In this document: one piece after another, positions 10,200 through 19,590 of the stretch | Layout: each line of letters begins with the position of its first letter | Position numbering within the stretch: the stretch's first letter is position 1 | Source: Sperchopsis tessellata | Taxonomy: Eukaryota; Arthropoda; Insecta; Coleoptera; Hydrophilidae | DNA length: 27,522 bases | NCBI GenBank assembly: GCA_033557685.1 | Contig: JAWQRN010000648.1 | Location: forward strand, 1-27,522 | Reading direction: 5' to 3' | Translations under genes and position numbers: made by a program | Notes under the pieces: generated by a model | Seen by the model: the letters and a program-made list of their open reading frames with translations, nothing else | Databases searched by the model: none | Told to the model about the DNA's origin: nothing

Positions 10200-11630
10200 A
10201 CGTTTGTTTGTGGGGTCAAACGAACGTCCCTCCGTGATTGATGCATGAGACAAATTCAGCAATTTTTTCGTTCATATATTGTAACTAAACTAACGTACCA
10301 CTCCAGCTTTTTCAGCATTTCCATGTCTTACTTAGATAGCTGAGCTACTCGTGACAGTTTGGTCGTAAGTTCCTCCATAAACCCCATCTTTAATGCACTT
10401 GCACTTTCTTCCGATTTGTTCATCATTTTATTTCTCTTCTAAAGTTTTCATAGATCGTACTAAATGTTTAAAAGTACGTTTTTGTTCAAAAATACACTTA
10501 TACTCATATCACCTCCTCTATTATTTTAATGAAAATATACAACCACAAGTTTCCGTTAAGATGGCGACCGATTACAAACACACGAACACGTCATTTAGAT
10601 TGCAACCTCTCACATCTGATATTGTAGGGGTTAATTTAAATATGAAAAATAAACCCTCATTATCTATCTAAACAGACACCTTGCTATATCTACAGAAAGC
10701 CTCAAAAATATTCCACCAACTGATCTAACCTTCATATTTTGAGCAGAACAAGAAAAACAATTCAGAGAATATACCCCACTCTTCATCAATGAAAAGACCA
10801 AAATCTTTGATTTGGACTAAACAAGTTCTCAAAGTATTGGTTTTGCTGAAAGAAAAGTTGATGCCAAGGCAACTCTGAAGAGCACTAGCTACTCTGTAAG
10901 ATACATCATCATGAAAGAGAATGCAGAAGATATTAGTTGTCTTACAGACGTCAAGGAAAATTGTCTAATGCTGCTGCTCGATAATATCATCTCGTCTCCT
11001 ATAGCAAAATTTTCGACTGACTAGTTTGTAAAAAATACTAAACAGAAGGTTGAATTAAATCAAATAGCACATGACTTGTTCAGCATGTTTATAATTCAAA
11101 TCCTATTGTAGATTATAACAAAGCACACATTTTAAAACCAATGGTTCACATTAAATCGCAAACAGGACACTAAAAATATATCTCAAGAATACATTGCTAT
11201 TATTTAAAATTGGAAATTTGTAATAAAAACACTTTAGAAACAACAAACTATATTCTTTCAATTTATCAAATTGCAATTTTTATGTTTGAAAAAATATATT
11301 TCATTTTATTTATATTTACTTCAATAAATATATCGACTATTTCTAGGAATAAATAAGGTATAACATATTTTAAGAAATAATAGTCTTGGTCCAAAAATAT
11401 ATCTTATTGAAAATATCGCCTTCGGATTTTACTCCCATTATTTTAAAATAATCGATTAAATAGATTTATGGCTAAATTATTTGTGCTAAATTATCAACAT
11501 AGAAAAAATGTGTTAAAGCATTGATTCATGTGGAGGATTATTTAAGACGAAAAAAATATTAACTTAATATTGTTTTTATAAATTGGAAATTTGAAATAAA
11601 CTAAAGTTTCAGGTGTTTTAATTCAGTGCG
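10200..11630. other. AT-rich DNA, no recognised gene
   Basis: A 92-codon frame at 10393-10671 (+) has no recognisable motif. The interval 10680-11000 is somewhat less AT-rich, with protein-like but frame-broken text on both strands. It may be an old transposon, but I could not assign it. The rest is A/T-dominated. Confidence 0.4.
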
Positions 11631-11702
11631 TAGACTTTCACGGCCAAGTAAATATCTTCAGGTTTTCCGGGAGATAATCGTGTGTTGGCTTTTGTTTTTG
11701 CA

Positions 11703-11740
11703 GATGTTTCGTCCAAAGTTGTAGTGGAAATTATCAAGAC
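11703..11740 (-). ncRNA. Hammerhead-ribozyme-like remnant, minus arm
   Basis: On the minus strand this reads GTCTTGATAATTTCC, a loop, then TGGACGAAACATC. It keeps the GGAC-GAAAC half of a hammerhead but lacks a proper CUGANGA and has a weakened helix II. Listed as a remnant only. Confidence 0.25.
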
Positions 11741-11874
11741 ATGTAGCTCTTAAAAGTGCTAGATGTAGGTGCTGACCAGCTATAAAAATGCCAAGAATAA
11801 AATGAAATATAGCGCTCGTAAGTGCTAGTCAGAGCTACATGGCAATCTATAATTCGCACTTTTAAGAGCTATAT

Positions 11875-11912
11875 GTCTTGATAATGTCCCCTGCAACTGT
11901 GGACGAAACGTC
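11875..11912 (+). ncRNA. Hammerhead-ribozyme-like remnant, plus arm
   Basis: GTCTTGATAATGTCC, a loop of about 11 bases, then GGACGAAACGTC. GTCC/GGAC can form helix II and is followed by GAAAC as in hammerheads. The core before helix II is UUGAUAAU instead of CUGANGA, and I cannot place a clear helix III with a UH cleavage site. PLE terminal repeats are known to carry hammerhead motifs, which is why the match is noted. Confidence 0.3.
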
Positions 11913-11975
11913 AAAAAACAATTGACAACACACGGTTATCTCTCGAAAGATAAAGTTTTAGGGTTGTGAAACAGT

Positions 11976-12588
11976 TGTAACTTGATAAAATCACCATAAT
12001 AAAAACATTAATCGATACACCGTCCATTGAGTTTATAAATTCCAAAAAAAGCATTTGAAATGTGAATTTACAAATGACAAGTTTTTCAGGTAATCTATTT
12101 ATAAACTACTTATTGATTTAGAATATTATAATAGTAATGATTATTTAAACACGTAGTTAAATTCATACCTTACTTTGACTTGTTAAAACCCGTGCAAATA
12201 TTTATTTGATTATTGATTATTATAATAAGTTATATTGAAACTAATAAAAATAATAGGAACCAATACATTCAAACTTCATATTTCGTGAAGTTTATTACAG
12301 ATAGAGATTTGAAGGTTGAACCACTAGAATATACTATCAAAGCTAACGCTACGACTGTTTACCATGACACAAAGGGTCTCCGATCCCTTTATTCAGCAGC
12401 CGGAGTGGCAACAAACACAATATTTTATTTTCATATATAAAACATATATCTAAACGCGTACACTTCCAAGGCGGATAAGGTTATGTAACTATCCACTTAA
12501 GACAGATAACTCTAACCAAACTTCTTCTACCTAACTGGAAACTCTTATAAGTAATGGTTATGAAAAGTTCTTTTTGTGTGCCGTTTTC
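11976..12588. other. AT-rich DNA, no recognised gene
   Basis: A 75-codon frame at 12213-12440 (+) ends in a less AT-rich patch (about 12350-12415), but no family is recognised. Nothing else is seen. Confidence 0.4.
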
Positions 12589-12692
12589 TTAATGAAGCCT
12601 TGCAATTTCTTTGGCAAAATCTTCTCGATCCTGAGCTAGTTTGATAAGGTGTTCGAGATCAAGACCGGTTCATTCCTTCACCCCTCCTGACT
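12589..12692 (-). pseudogene. RTE-like LINE ORF, last ~30 codons
   Basis: On the minus strand the sequence reads GVKE, a stop in place of Trp, then TGLDLEHLIKLAQDRE, DFAKEIARLH and a terminal TAA at 12589-12591. This matches the extreme C-terminus of RTE-type polyproteins, where W..W.GL.L..L..LAQDR..F......LH ends the ORF. Only this tail is readable; sequence further upstream on the minus strand (above 12692) does not continue the match, so the copy is severely 5' truncated, as LINE copies often are. It is in opposite orientation to the RTE endonuclease fragment at 14285. Confidence 0.6.
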
Positions 12693-14284
12693 TCTATTTT
12701 TCTATTTATTATCAGTAGGGGCAGTTTGTATTTTTTAATTTTCAGCAGATGCCCCTAACATGCAGTTTGTTAGTACTTATTTCCCGCAAAAGCAAAAATC
12801 TTATTTATCACATGTTCAGCTCATGGTATCTTCAAAATTTTCTTGTAAATCCAAAATTTGAAGCCTATTCATATATTCATGGTTTTTACTTTTAAGGTCC
12901 ACAATTCTACCCAAACCATACTTAAGTCTTTACAATTCTTAGTTTTAGTTATAAATTTATTAAATTGAGTTGCTAAAGAAGTTCTTTAGGCGTATAAAGA
13001 CTTATCTAGCATGTTCGACTATTGATCTAGTTTATTTATCTGTGTTCATCTGATGGTGACAAAAAGTAACGCAAAAGTAAATATGTTTCGATGGGCTGAA
13101 GGTACATAATTCAGATATTTGATTTTGATAAAAATAACTTGAGAGTTAAGTACGAATGGCGAAGAAAATATAGTTGCAAATAAGAAAGATTTGGGAAAGT
13201 TTATAGCCGATATACTATTCATGATACCCATTAGAAGCACAACGAATAGAAAAACGTGTTGCAAAACTGTCATGAAATCGAAGGATGCCAAATTTGTGTA
13301 GAAGCTGATCATGCGAAAACGTAGTAACCCCTTAAATAACAGATATATAAAATACCGTCAGCACATTAAGGTATGTTTTTGTTATATAAAAAGGTGTGGT
13401 AAATTTTAAATTAAATGTTCTCAATAAAAATACTCTTATAAAGGTTTCCAGTTAATTGCTATGACGATCCAAGCATACCAACATTATTTTAGATCGAGAG
13501 CAGTACATTAAAAGTCTGTTTGGTAAAGCAATAGGCTCGTACGGATTCGCATCACGGGTTTTAACTCGTTTGGTTTGGACAGCCGCCACAATGTAGTAGG
13601 CGCTAGGGAAATTTCCAGACAGTATGCTCGTGTTAGCTGTGTTGCTTTTCTACAATGGAGAGGGGTGGGGACATAATGGGGTTGAGGAAGTCGGGTTACG
13701 CCACTCTGACCAGAATCGTAGTTCCTGCCAGGTTGTAGAAGGCGGGTGGCTCGCAATAACATCGACAACGAAACGGAATGAGAAATACATTTAACTTAAG
13801 CCGGTTTACTTAGCACATATGGTTAGATATGAGGTCAGAATCTATTAATACTAACAAGGTGTTTGTTATGAGTATATGGAATATTTTAGTTTTATTATTG
13901 AATTTTCCCAACTCGATGGCATATTTCTTTGTTGAGCTTACAAGAAATAAAATGTAGCCACTTAGTATTTTGAGATAAAAAAGTAGATTGTGATTTTTAT
14001 TTATAGTATTATTACCTTTTGAGAAGGTAAAAAAAAATTGATAAGCAAGAAGTTTAATTGCATACATTTATAAATTACACGTTTAAGCATTCACTAATAC
14101 TATAGAGTAATAGAATTTATACACGAAATTATTGATTTCATAAATATCTATAAATGTGCTATAAGGCTATATTGACGTTCTTCCATAGTACAATATATTA
14201 TACAGTATATTTATATGGTACCTAAATGTCCTACCTACATCTATAAAATAATATCATTATTCAAAGTCATAGCCCAAATCATTC
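12693..14284. other. AT-rich DNA with a GC-richer block
   Basis: Two AT-type open frames on the minus strand (13046-13312 and 13810-14067) are hydrophobic runs expected from A/T-rich DNA and have no recognised motif. The interval 13508-13768 differs clearly in base composition and is listed separately. Confidence 0.4.
13508..13768. other. GC-richer block of about 260 bases, unassigned
   Basis: Base composition here is roughly balanced, against strongly AT-rich flanks on both sides. The minus strand is open for 86 codons (starting MSMLLRATRLLQPGRN), but no family is recognised. Sharp compositional edges suggest an inserted unit, for example a SINE or 5' UTR piece of a LINE, or an exon. I could not find A/B boxes, terminal repeats or clear splice sites. 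Confidence 0.35.
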
Positions 14285-15375
14285 GATGCGCGGATGAACC
14301 ACAATAGAAAGCTGAGTTCTCTAGTCTAATGAGACGATCAGTCTAAGGGAATAAACCCTAGATGGAAAAGTTTATATCCTCCATGTTTGGTTTCGATTCG
14401 CAGGGCTAGCGACCTAGTAATCCTAAAAACAACAACATGCTTCAGAATGATTAAGACGGAATTAAACGACGAAGGCAACTGCTACAAAAACGAATACTGT
14501 ATATTGACTTATGGAAACCTGTAGACATAGCAACCGATCTGGAGAGGACGAAGGTTGATATAGCAGTCCTAACGGACACTAAGAGGCAGGGATAAGAACG
14601 CAACTACATAGAACAATATATCAAAATACATAGTAAAGATCCTAAAGATCTCATCAAGGAAACGCTCAAGAAAATTTTAACTAACTGGAAAGCGATAAAC
14701 AATATAATCTTCGCGCTAAAACTTAACTACCTAACATATCGCTTGACACATACGAGTAAATAAAGAAGAAAAATGCGAATGTACTTTTAGTGTCACTATC
14801 AGACAAAGTAGAAAAGAAACAGATACGTCATCATTATGAGTGATCTGAATGCCGGAATATGAAAAACAACAATAATTAGATAATATGGTGAAGACATGTA
14901 AGACAATAATGGTCATCGATTAACAAATCATTTTAAGCTACATGATCTACAGATAGTGAACCGATGCTTTGACCACATAGACATACACAAGTTTCCACGG
15001 GATAATTTAAATCAATATTATCCTATCTAATAATAATGTAGAAACCATACTACTGCGACGTAAGAGTATATCGGCGAGTAGAATGCAGAAGTGACCACCA
15101 CCTTTAGCTGGCAAATATTAATCCACCATATCCCAAATTCCCAAGGTACAGAAATACTATGCAAAATAAATATATCAGTTTATGAAATTGACAGTTTCTG
15201 TCACACCTGCTTGATATATCTGTATCAAAGGCGACAAAATACTTCGTTACCAGGGAAGGTTAGAATCGATCATCCCGGGAAATCCCCGAACATCTAATAG
15301 GCAGTCAAGGAAGCCTTGAAGTGTAAACGAAAAAAAAAAATTCTACCAGAAATGGCTTCAATCAAAATGAAAATG
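14285..15375 (+). pseudogene. RTE-like LINE: 5' UTR and APE endonuclease
   Basis: The 5' end of a non-LTR retrotransposon. About 14285-14495 looks like a GC-richer 5' leader. The endonuclease follows in broken frames: a WNVRT-like start near 14500; LERTKVDIAVLTDTKRQG (about 14540-14593), where the catalytic Glu of TET/QET is Asp; IIMSDLNAGI (14830-14859), the GDLNA block; GHRL and KLHDLQIVNRCFDH-like text (about 14910-14980); SNNNVETIL (about 15030-15058); and VRVYRRVECRSDHHL (15060-15104), which keeps the SDH catalytic block. A linker with LYQRRQN and an EALKCK-like segment runs to about 15370. Multiple stops and shifts make it inactive. No RT follows: the copy ends where the minus-strand Penelope 3' end begins at about 15385. 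Confidence 0.78.
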
Positions 15376-15384
15376 GGATAAAGT

Positions 15385-15545
15385 GTAGGGACGTTTCGTC
15401 CACCTCTACAGTGAATACAAGATATATAGCTCCTAAAAGTTGCTATCTGTGAACTGCCATGCAACTCTTAAAAGTGCTAGGTGTACAGATATAAAAGTAT
15501 AGACTGACATGTAGCTCTCAGAAATGCTAGTTATCAAATATAAGA
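15385..15545 (-). repeat. Penelope 3' terminal sequence, minus copy
   Basis: On the minus strand: CTGAGAGCTACATGTCAGTC, then CCTAGCACTTTTAAGAG, then GTGGACGAAACGTCCC. It is shared with 11636-11975, 17170-17370 and 22779-22990. It stops soon after GACGAAACGTCC, so the outermost tip is missing. Confidence 0.75.
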
Positions 15546-16325
15546 AATCCGTGAGTGACCGAGTTATCGGGGAGTATTAAAAAAATTTTGCGAGAAATTT
15601 TATGTCTTTGAAGATAATATCGTGTCCTGAGTCTAACGTATGTTCTGCTATTGAAGATATAGTAAACTGACTTAGTCGGGTTTCTGCTCTCCACAGCGAG
15701 TGCGGATCATTCTTGTTGTCTAACCTATTTATACTAAGTTAAATGTACATGAAATTATGTATACATGAATGGATTGCAGGGAAATTGAATATTTCGAGGA
15801 TGGAAGAACTTCGCTGATTTTAATCGAATGTCGAAACATAGTCTTTATAGAATGTTGGCGAAGTAACATCCAGGTTCTGACTAGGAGGAACGGGAATTTT
15901 TAAACGCTGAATGACCCTTTGTATAACCGAAGAATTGTACCTGTTGGTCATAAGAGTATTCTAGACCTTAATAAGATTTTCGAATAAATAATCGTTTTTG
16001 CTGAGACTGAAAGCTCTGAAAACCAGAAAATTGACTACTGATAATTTATGCAAGGGATGTTGTGAAGATGTTGTATGGAGGTACCTATTAATTTGTATAG
16101 GCTTGCCACAGAATTAATGATCCAAGAAGTGGATTGTCCCAGAAACCTTAACTACCATTGTAAATTAGATATCGGTATATTTCCGCTAAGTCGGCTATGG
16201 CACATTAGAGAAACTTGATAGCCAGCAGTTGGCAAACAATCAGAATGGAATCGTGGACAGGAACCTTCGTGAATAGAAAAACTGCATCGAAGCATCGAAT
16301 ATTAAAATTGTTCTCGATAAATGGA
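15385..16325 (-). pseudogene. Penelope-like element copy, minus strand
   Basis: Reading from 16325 downward: DAVFLFTKVPVHDSILIVCQ (about 16290-16225) matches PLE RT motif A, SFDVVSLFTKVP. IHFLDH and GKPIQINRYLHTTSS (about 16130-16060) match the FLD..V.RKP..T.RYLH block, and KLSVVNFLVFRAFSLS follows (about 16040-15990). The GIY-YIG endonuclease region is next: MFRHSIKISEVLPSS, HVYIISCTF and TTRMIRTR (about 15840-15690), then SSIAEHTLDSGHDIIFKD (about 15650-15600). The 3' UTR occupies 15385-15545 and ends at GACGTTTCGTCC (15390-15401, plus strand). The expected YVDD segment between motif A and FLD is not visible in the short interval present. It is arranged head to head with the plus-strand copy starting at 16326. 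Confidence 0.83.
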
Positions 16326-17370
16326 CATAGGCATGGGTAAGTAATTTGAAGAACTTGCTAGAGCCACTAGATCTCCAATCTACCAGCTCGCAAAAGTTCT
16401 CACTCCCTACATCAACCAGTTTATTGGAGCAACGTTAGCATACATAAAGTACTCTGTCCATTTCTTCTAATAAATTTCTAATATGATTCTTAACAAAAAT
16501 AATCTACTTGTCGGTTTTAATGTAGTTTTTTTGTTATTATTTCCACGATTCCGCTCAGGTTATTTGCCAGCAGCTCGTTACCATGTCTCACTCAATAACA
16601 TAGGTGACTTAGTATAAGAATGCCTGCCATCGACATTTTTTATACATCTTCGAAACCGTCATGCAAATTATCAGTAATCAGTTCGTTGGTCTAGAGAGCT
16701 TTCATTCTCAGTTAAAAAGATCATTTCTCCGAATAACTTAATTAGTTCAAGAATACTCTCGTAGCCAACGGGTACAAATCTTCCAGCGTTTTAAAAATTT
16801 CGGTTCTCCTTGCCAGAACCGAGATGATATTAGCCATTCATGCTTGCCGCAAGTGCAGAAGAAGACAGAGAATATTACACGGCTACTCCGCAAATATCCT
16901 ATCAAGACTATTTTCCGACTTTTGATGAAAGCCGGCGAAATTCTTCCATCTTTCAAAGACTCAATTCCCCTGCAACCCTCTAGATAATACAGAATTCCAT
17001 GTACATGTAGCTTAGTAGAAATAGGTCCGACAAAAATAATGATTTTCACTCAGTGTAGAGAGCCCAAAAGACGTTAGTAGAACATACAGTAGAATCAGGA
17101 CACTATATTCTCTTCAAGGACATACACATTATCTCTAAATCTTCTAGTTATTTCCTGGTAACTCTTGTAAGTCTATACATAGCACGTTTTTGAGCTCGTC
17201 TGTATCCAGACCTAGCACTACCTACCTGGCAGTTTACACTTAGCACTTTTAAGAGCTACATATGTTAATAATGTCCTCTGCAATGGTGGAAAAAATGTCA
17301 GTAAAAAGCAAAGCCAATGCAAGGTTACCTTCCAGAAAACCTGAAGATGTTTACTGTGGCTGCGGCATGC
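16326..17370 (+). pseudogene. Penelope-like element copy, plus strand
   Basis: The RT region reads TRSPIYQLAKVLTPYINQF, then an IKYSVHF segment, two stops and NMILNKNNLLVGFNVVFL (about 16368-16530), matching the PLE block from RPI..GSP.Y.LAK..T to SFDVVSLF. Then come a ...RHFLYTSSK-like RYLH block (about 16630), a broken LVHRAFSLS block (about 16690) and LVANGYKSSSVLK (about 16757-16793). The GIY-YIG domain follows: IKTIFRLLMKAGEILPSF (about 16905-16955), YRIPCTCSLVEIGPTKI (16988-17038) and VEHTVESGHYILFKDIHI (about 17078-17131). The 3' terminal sequence at 17170-17370 matches the other PLE ends in the window, in decayed form: GGACGAAAC is GGAAAAAAT. The YVDD catalytic segment is missing. It is inactive. 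Confidence 0.83.
17170..17370 (+). repeat. Penelope 3' terminal sequence, plus copy
   Basis: CTTAGCACTTTTAAGAGCTA, then AATAATGTCCTCTGCAATGG, a decayed GGAAAAAATGTCAG, and the tip AGAAAACCTGAAGATGTTTA. The tip matches, in reverse complement, the left tip of the pair at 11636-11975. Confidence 0.75.
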
Positions 17371-18689
17371 AATGTACAGAATTAAGTAGATATTTTTTTT
17401 ATTAAATCAACTGTCAAAAATGATAGAATTGATTGATTATATATTTATATTAATTCAAATATATGTACAGTAGCATATCATAAATATTAATGATTGAGAA
17501 GAAGAAGGGCTCATGTTCCTATGTTTATTAAATTTACTTAAATAAGCTAAAAATTAGCTAACCAATTGCATTCAATAGGCATTGCCATGAAAATATGAGA
17601 AAAATGTACTCTTCTTAAATTCTTTTTATCCTATGTCATCCACTTGAGAACGTCTGGTCATTTGATATAAAAATAGCTTTTAAGTGAGAAACCTATTTTT
17701 CTTTTGTAGTTCCATTATTAAATTCCCAAACAGTTTCTTTTTCTTTTACTATAATAGGCTTTTTTCTTCCGGATGATAAATCAACGTGCAGATATAAATG
17801 GAACACATCGGACACTACAGCTGCCAGAGGTACGTTAAAATATTATTACATAAATTGGACAATATAAGTAAAATATTTGTTCGATATTTTAACGTGAAAA
17901 GAAACCTACAAAAAATATATATTCAATATACCAGACACTCAATAAATTCCAAAATATAAAGCATCTCAGAATATATCGCCGTCCAGCATAATTATCACAC
18001 CACCTTAATAATTATGTTTAATGAGTTTATTATTATTTCAAAACTGTTTCTTTATATAAATTTGAACAACTGAAAGTAACTTGAATTATATATTAACAAC
18101 ACAATAACATGAAAAAAGAAAAAGTTAAATTTTGTTGATAAAGTGAAGAAAATTAGAATGCCAACATGTATACTTAATACATAGCTATCTTATAATATAT
18201 TCACACATTTCATTACAGATGCCAATCAGACCAACATCTAGCTAATTAAGGTTGTTTATGGGGTTAGAAATTTCTCATAATATTACTACGAGAGAACCTG
18301 TACCATATAATAATAATACAACCTTTATAGGCCTAACACGAATACAGTAAAAACTCAGAAAAAAACAATCAATATAAATGTAACAATAAAAGTATATAAA
18401 TAATCATGAACTGCACCCGCATGTCAGGTCAAAAGGAGTAAGCTCAGATTTGCCAAGCTTCACCATCTGTTATTCCGTTCACCCCTTAAGGACACAATTA
18501 TAATGCCACACACACCACTATCGAACAACTGTGATAAAAAAAAGAAACTATACTCAACCACGCCGGAAGAAAAGTAAAATAATACTATATAAACCTTATA
18601 ATTTAAGATTTACTCCCATTATAGGAGATAATAATGAAGTTAGCTTTAGTTTCGATATTATATAAGGCAGCAATAGAATATGTGAATGA
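17371..18689. other. AT-rich DNA with one exon-like segment
   Basis: Apart from the candidate exon at 17758-17829 I see nothing assignable. A GC-richer patch at about 18410-18500 is unexplained. Confidence 0.4.
17758..17829 (+). other. Candidate 72-base internal exon
   Basis: A pyrimidine-rich tract (ttctttttcttttac) leads to ATAATAG at 17751-17757. The segment after it ends at CCAGAG followed by GTACGT (17830-17835), a good 5' splice-site match. The 72 bases are open in two frames; the frame from 17760 reads FFLPDDKSTCRYKWNTSDTTAAR, split here as FFLPDDKSTCRY and KWNTSDTTAAR. I do not recognise the protein. It is the only place where composition, both splice signals and an open frame coincide, but 72 bases is short and chance is quite possible. 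Confidence 0.25.
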
Positions 18690-19301
18690 TCGCTTGTGGT
18701 ATATTTGTCGTTTTGTCTAAGGTATTCGAATGCATTGAACATTGACCTGTCGAAACTAAATCCCTATGGAGTGCGAGGTGTTGCAAAAAATTAGTTTCGG
18801 AGCTATCTGTATGAACGTATGCAGATGGTCGTAGTTACAGAAAATTCGATGTCATTCTTTTCGCCTAGTGGACTAATAAAGAGGAAGCATCACAAGTTAG
18901 TATTTTTAGGATCACTTCTATTTGTTAATGACTTGTCCCATGTCGCCAAGAGTCCTTCCCATGCTTTGGTGAATTTTGCGGATGAGACTAACCTTTTGGT
19001 GTTTGGGAGTAACTACATGGATATCATCTCCGAGATTAATATATTCTACAAACTTGGTAAGGATTGGTTTTTGAAAAATAAACTTTACATGAATTTAAAA
19101 AGACATTTCCACCAAAGTGTTACATTAGACAAGAAAATAATATTATTTTTCAAATCGTTAAAATTGTTGGGCATTTATACTGATGAGAGCTTGAATTTTA
19201 TTGTACATATTAAAATCTTTCATCAAAACTTAGTAAGTAGATATATGCGTTGCGAGTATTCTAATGACATGTTGGCGTGACATCACAACGAGCATTATAT
19301 T

Positions 19302-19352
<51 letters not shown>

Positions 19353-19590
19353 TATTTGAGATATGGAATTATGTTTTGGGGAGCATCTGTTAATGCCTCA
19401 AAAATATTTGTTCTTCTAAAGAAAGCTGTTCTGGTGGCATTTGGATTGCCATATGAGTATATTGTAGGGGTGTGTTCGGAGCAGTTCGCTTACTTACAGT
19501 CCCGGCGATCTATATATTGGATTGCTGTTGTTTTCTTTATAAAAACAAACCCAAGTTTTTAATAAAAATAGTTTTAATTTGATTTGATTC
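18690..19590 (+). pseudogene. Jockey/CR1-like LINE: RT from motif A to 3' end
   Basis: The region SKVFECIEH (about 18712-18740) is RT motif A, S-K-A-F-D-C-x-x-H. After a shift the frame reads KLNPYGVRGVAKN, a TAG in place of Trp (18792-18794), then FRSYLYERMQMVVV. GSLLFVNDLSH (about 18909-18942) is the GP-LLF-x-x-N-D-L block, and VNFADETNLLVFGSN (18969-19013) is motif C with FADD changed to FADE. LKLLGIYTDESLNF follows, then a TGA at 19278, the in-frame (AT)n tract, and SYLRYGIMFWGASVNASKIF with LKKAVLVAFGLPYEY (19350-19460), the usual C-terminal block. The copy ends in GTTTTAATTTGATTTGATTC, a typical LINE 3' tail. It is 5' truncated and inactive. Jockey and CR1-like clades are hard to separate by eye. 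Confidence 0.85.
19306..19349. repeat. (AT)n microsatellite inside the LINE frame
   Basis: A 44-base AT tract lies between …YISH and YSYLRYGIMFWG of the RT C-terminus. The frame on both sides is the same, so the tract adds alternating Ile-Tyr codons without shifting the frame. It probably grew from a TAT-rich codon run at that place. Confidence 0.95.

Larger units (their letters stand above)
11636..11975. mobile_element. Inverted pair of Penelope-like element 3' ends
   Basis: Two arms are related by inverted repetition: about 11636-11765 on the minus strand and about 11850-11975 on the plus strand. Shared blocks read outward on each arm are: TTAAAAGTGC/AGAGCTA words, CTTGATAAT-TCC, GGACGAAAC, an A-rich spacer, CACACG-TTATCTC, and a terminal GTGAAA-like tip. 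The same series follows the GIY-YIG coding end of the Penelope copies at 15385-17370, which identifies these arms as PLE 3' terminal sequence. No coding sequence is left between the arms, only about 80 bases containing a further CTAGTCAGAGCTACATG unit. The structure could be mistaken for a foldback element or MITE, and it may now behave as one. Confidence 0.72.

Noticed and set aside
10680..11000. Possible transposase or host exon
   Set aside because: Protein-like words appear on both strands but no ordered set of family motifs could be established.
11636..11975. Classical MITE or foldback DNA transposon
   Set aside because: The arms are the same sequence that follows the GIY-YIG coding end of the Penelope copies at 15385-17370, so a PLE origin is better supported.
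13046..13312. Hydrophobic 88-codon minus-strand frame resembling a membrane protein
   Set aside because: Phe/Ile/Leu-rich translation is expected from the AT-rich strand; no recognisable family.
15091..15297. 68-codon plus-strand frame as a separate gene
   Set aside because: Its later part belongs to the RTE linker, and the endonuclease SDHH is read in a different frame; it is not an independent gene.
16747..17049. 100-codon minus-strand frame
   Set aside because: Antisense of the plus-strand Penelope GIY-YIG region.
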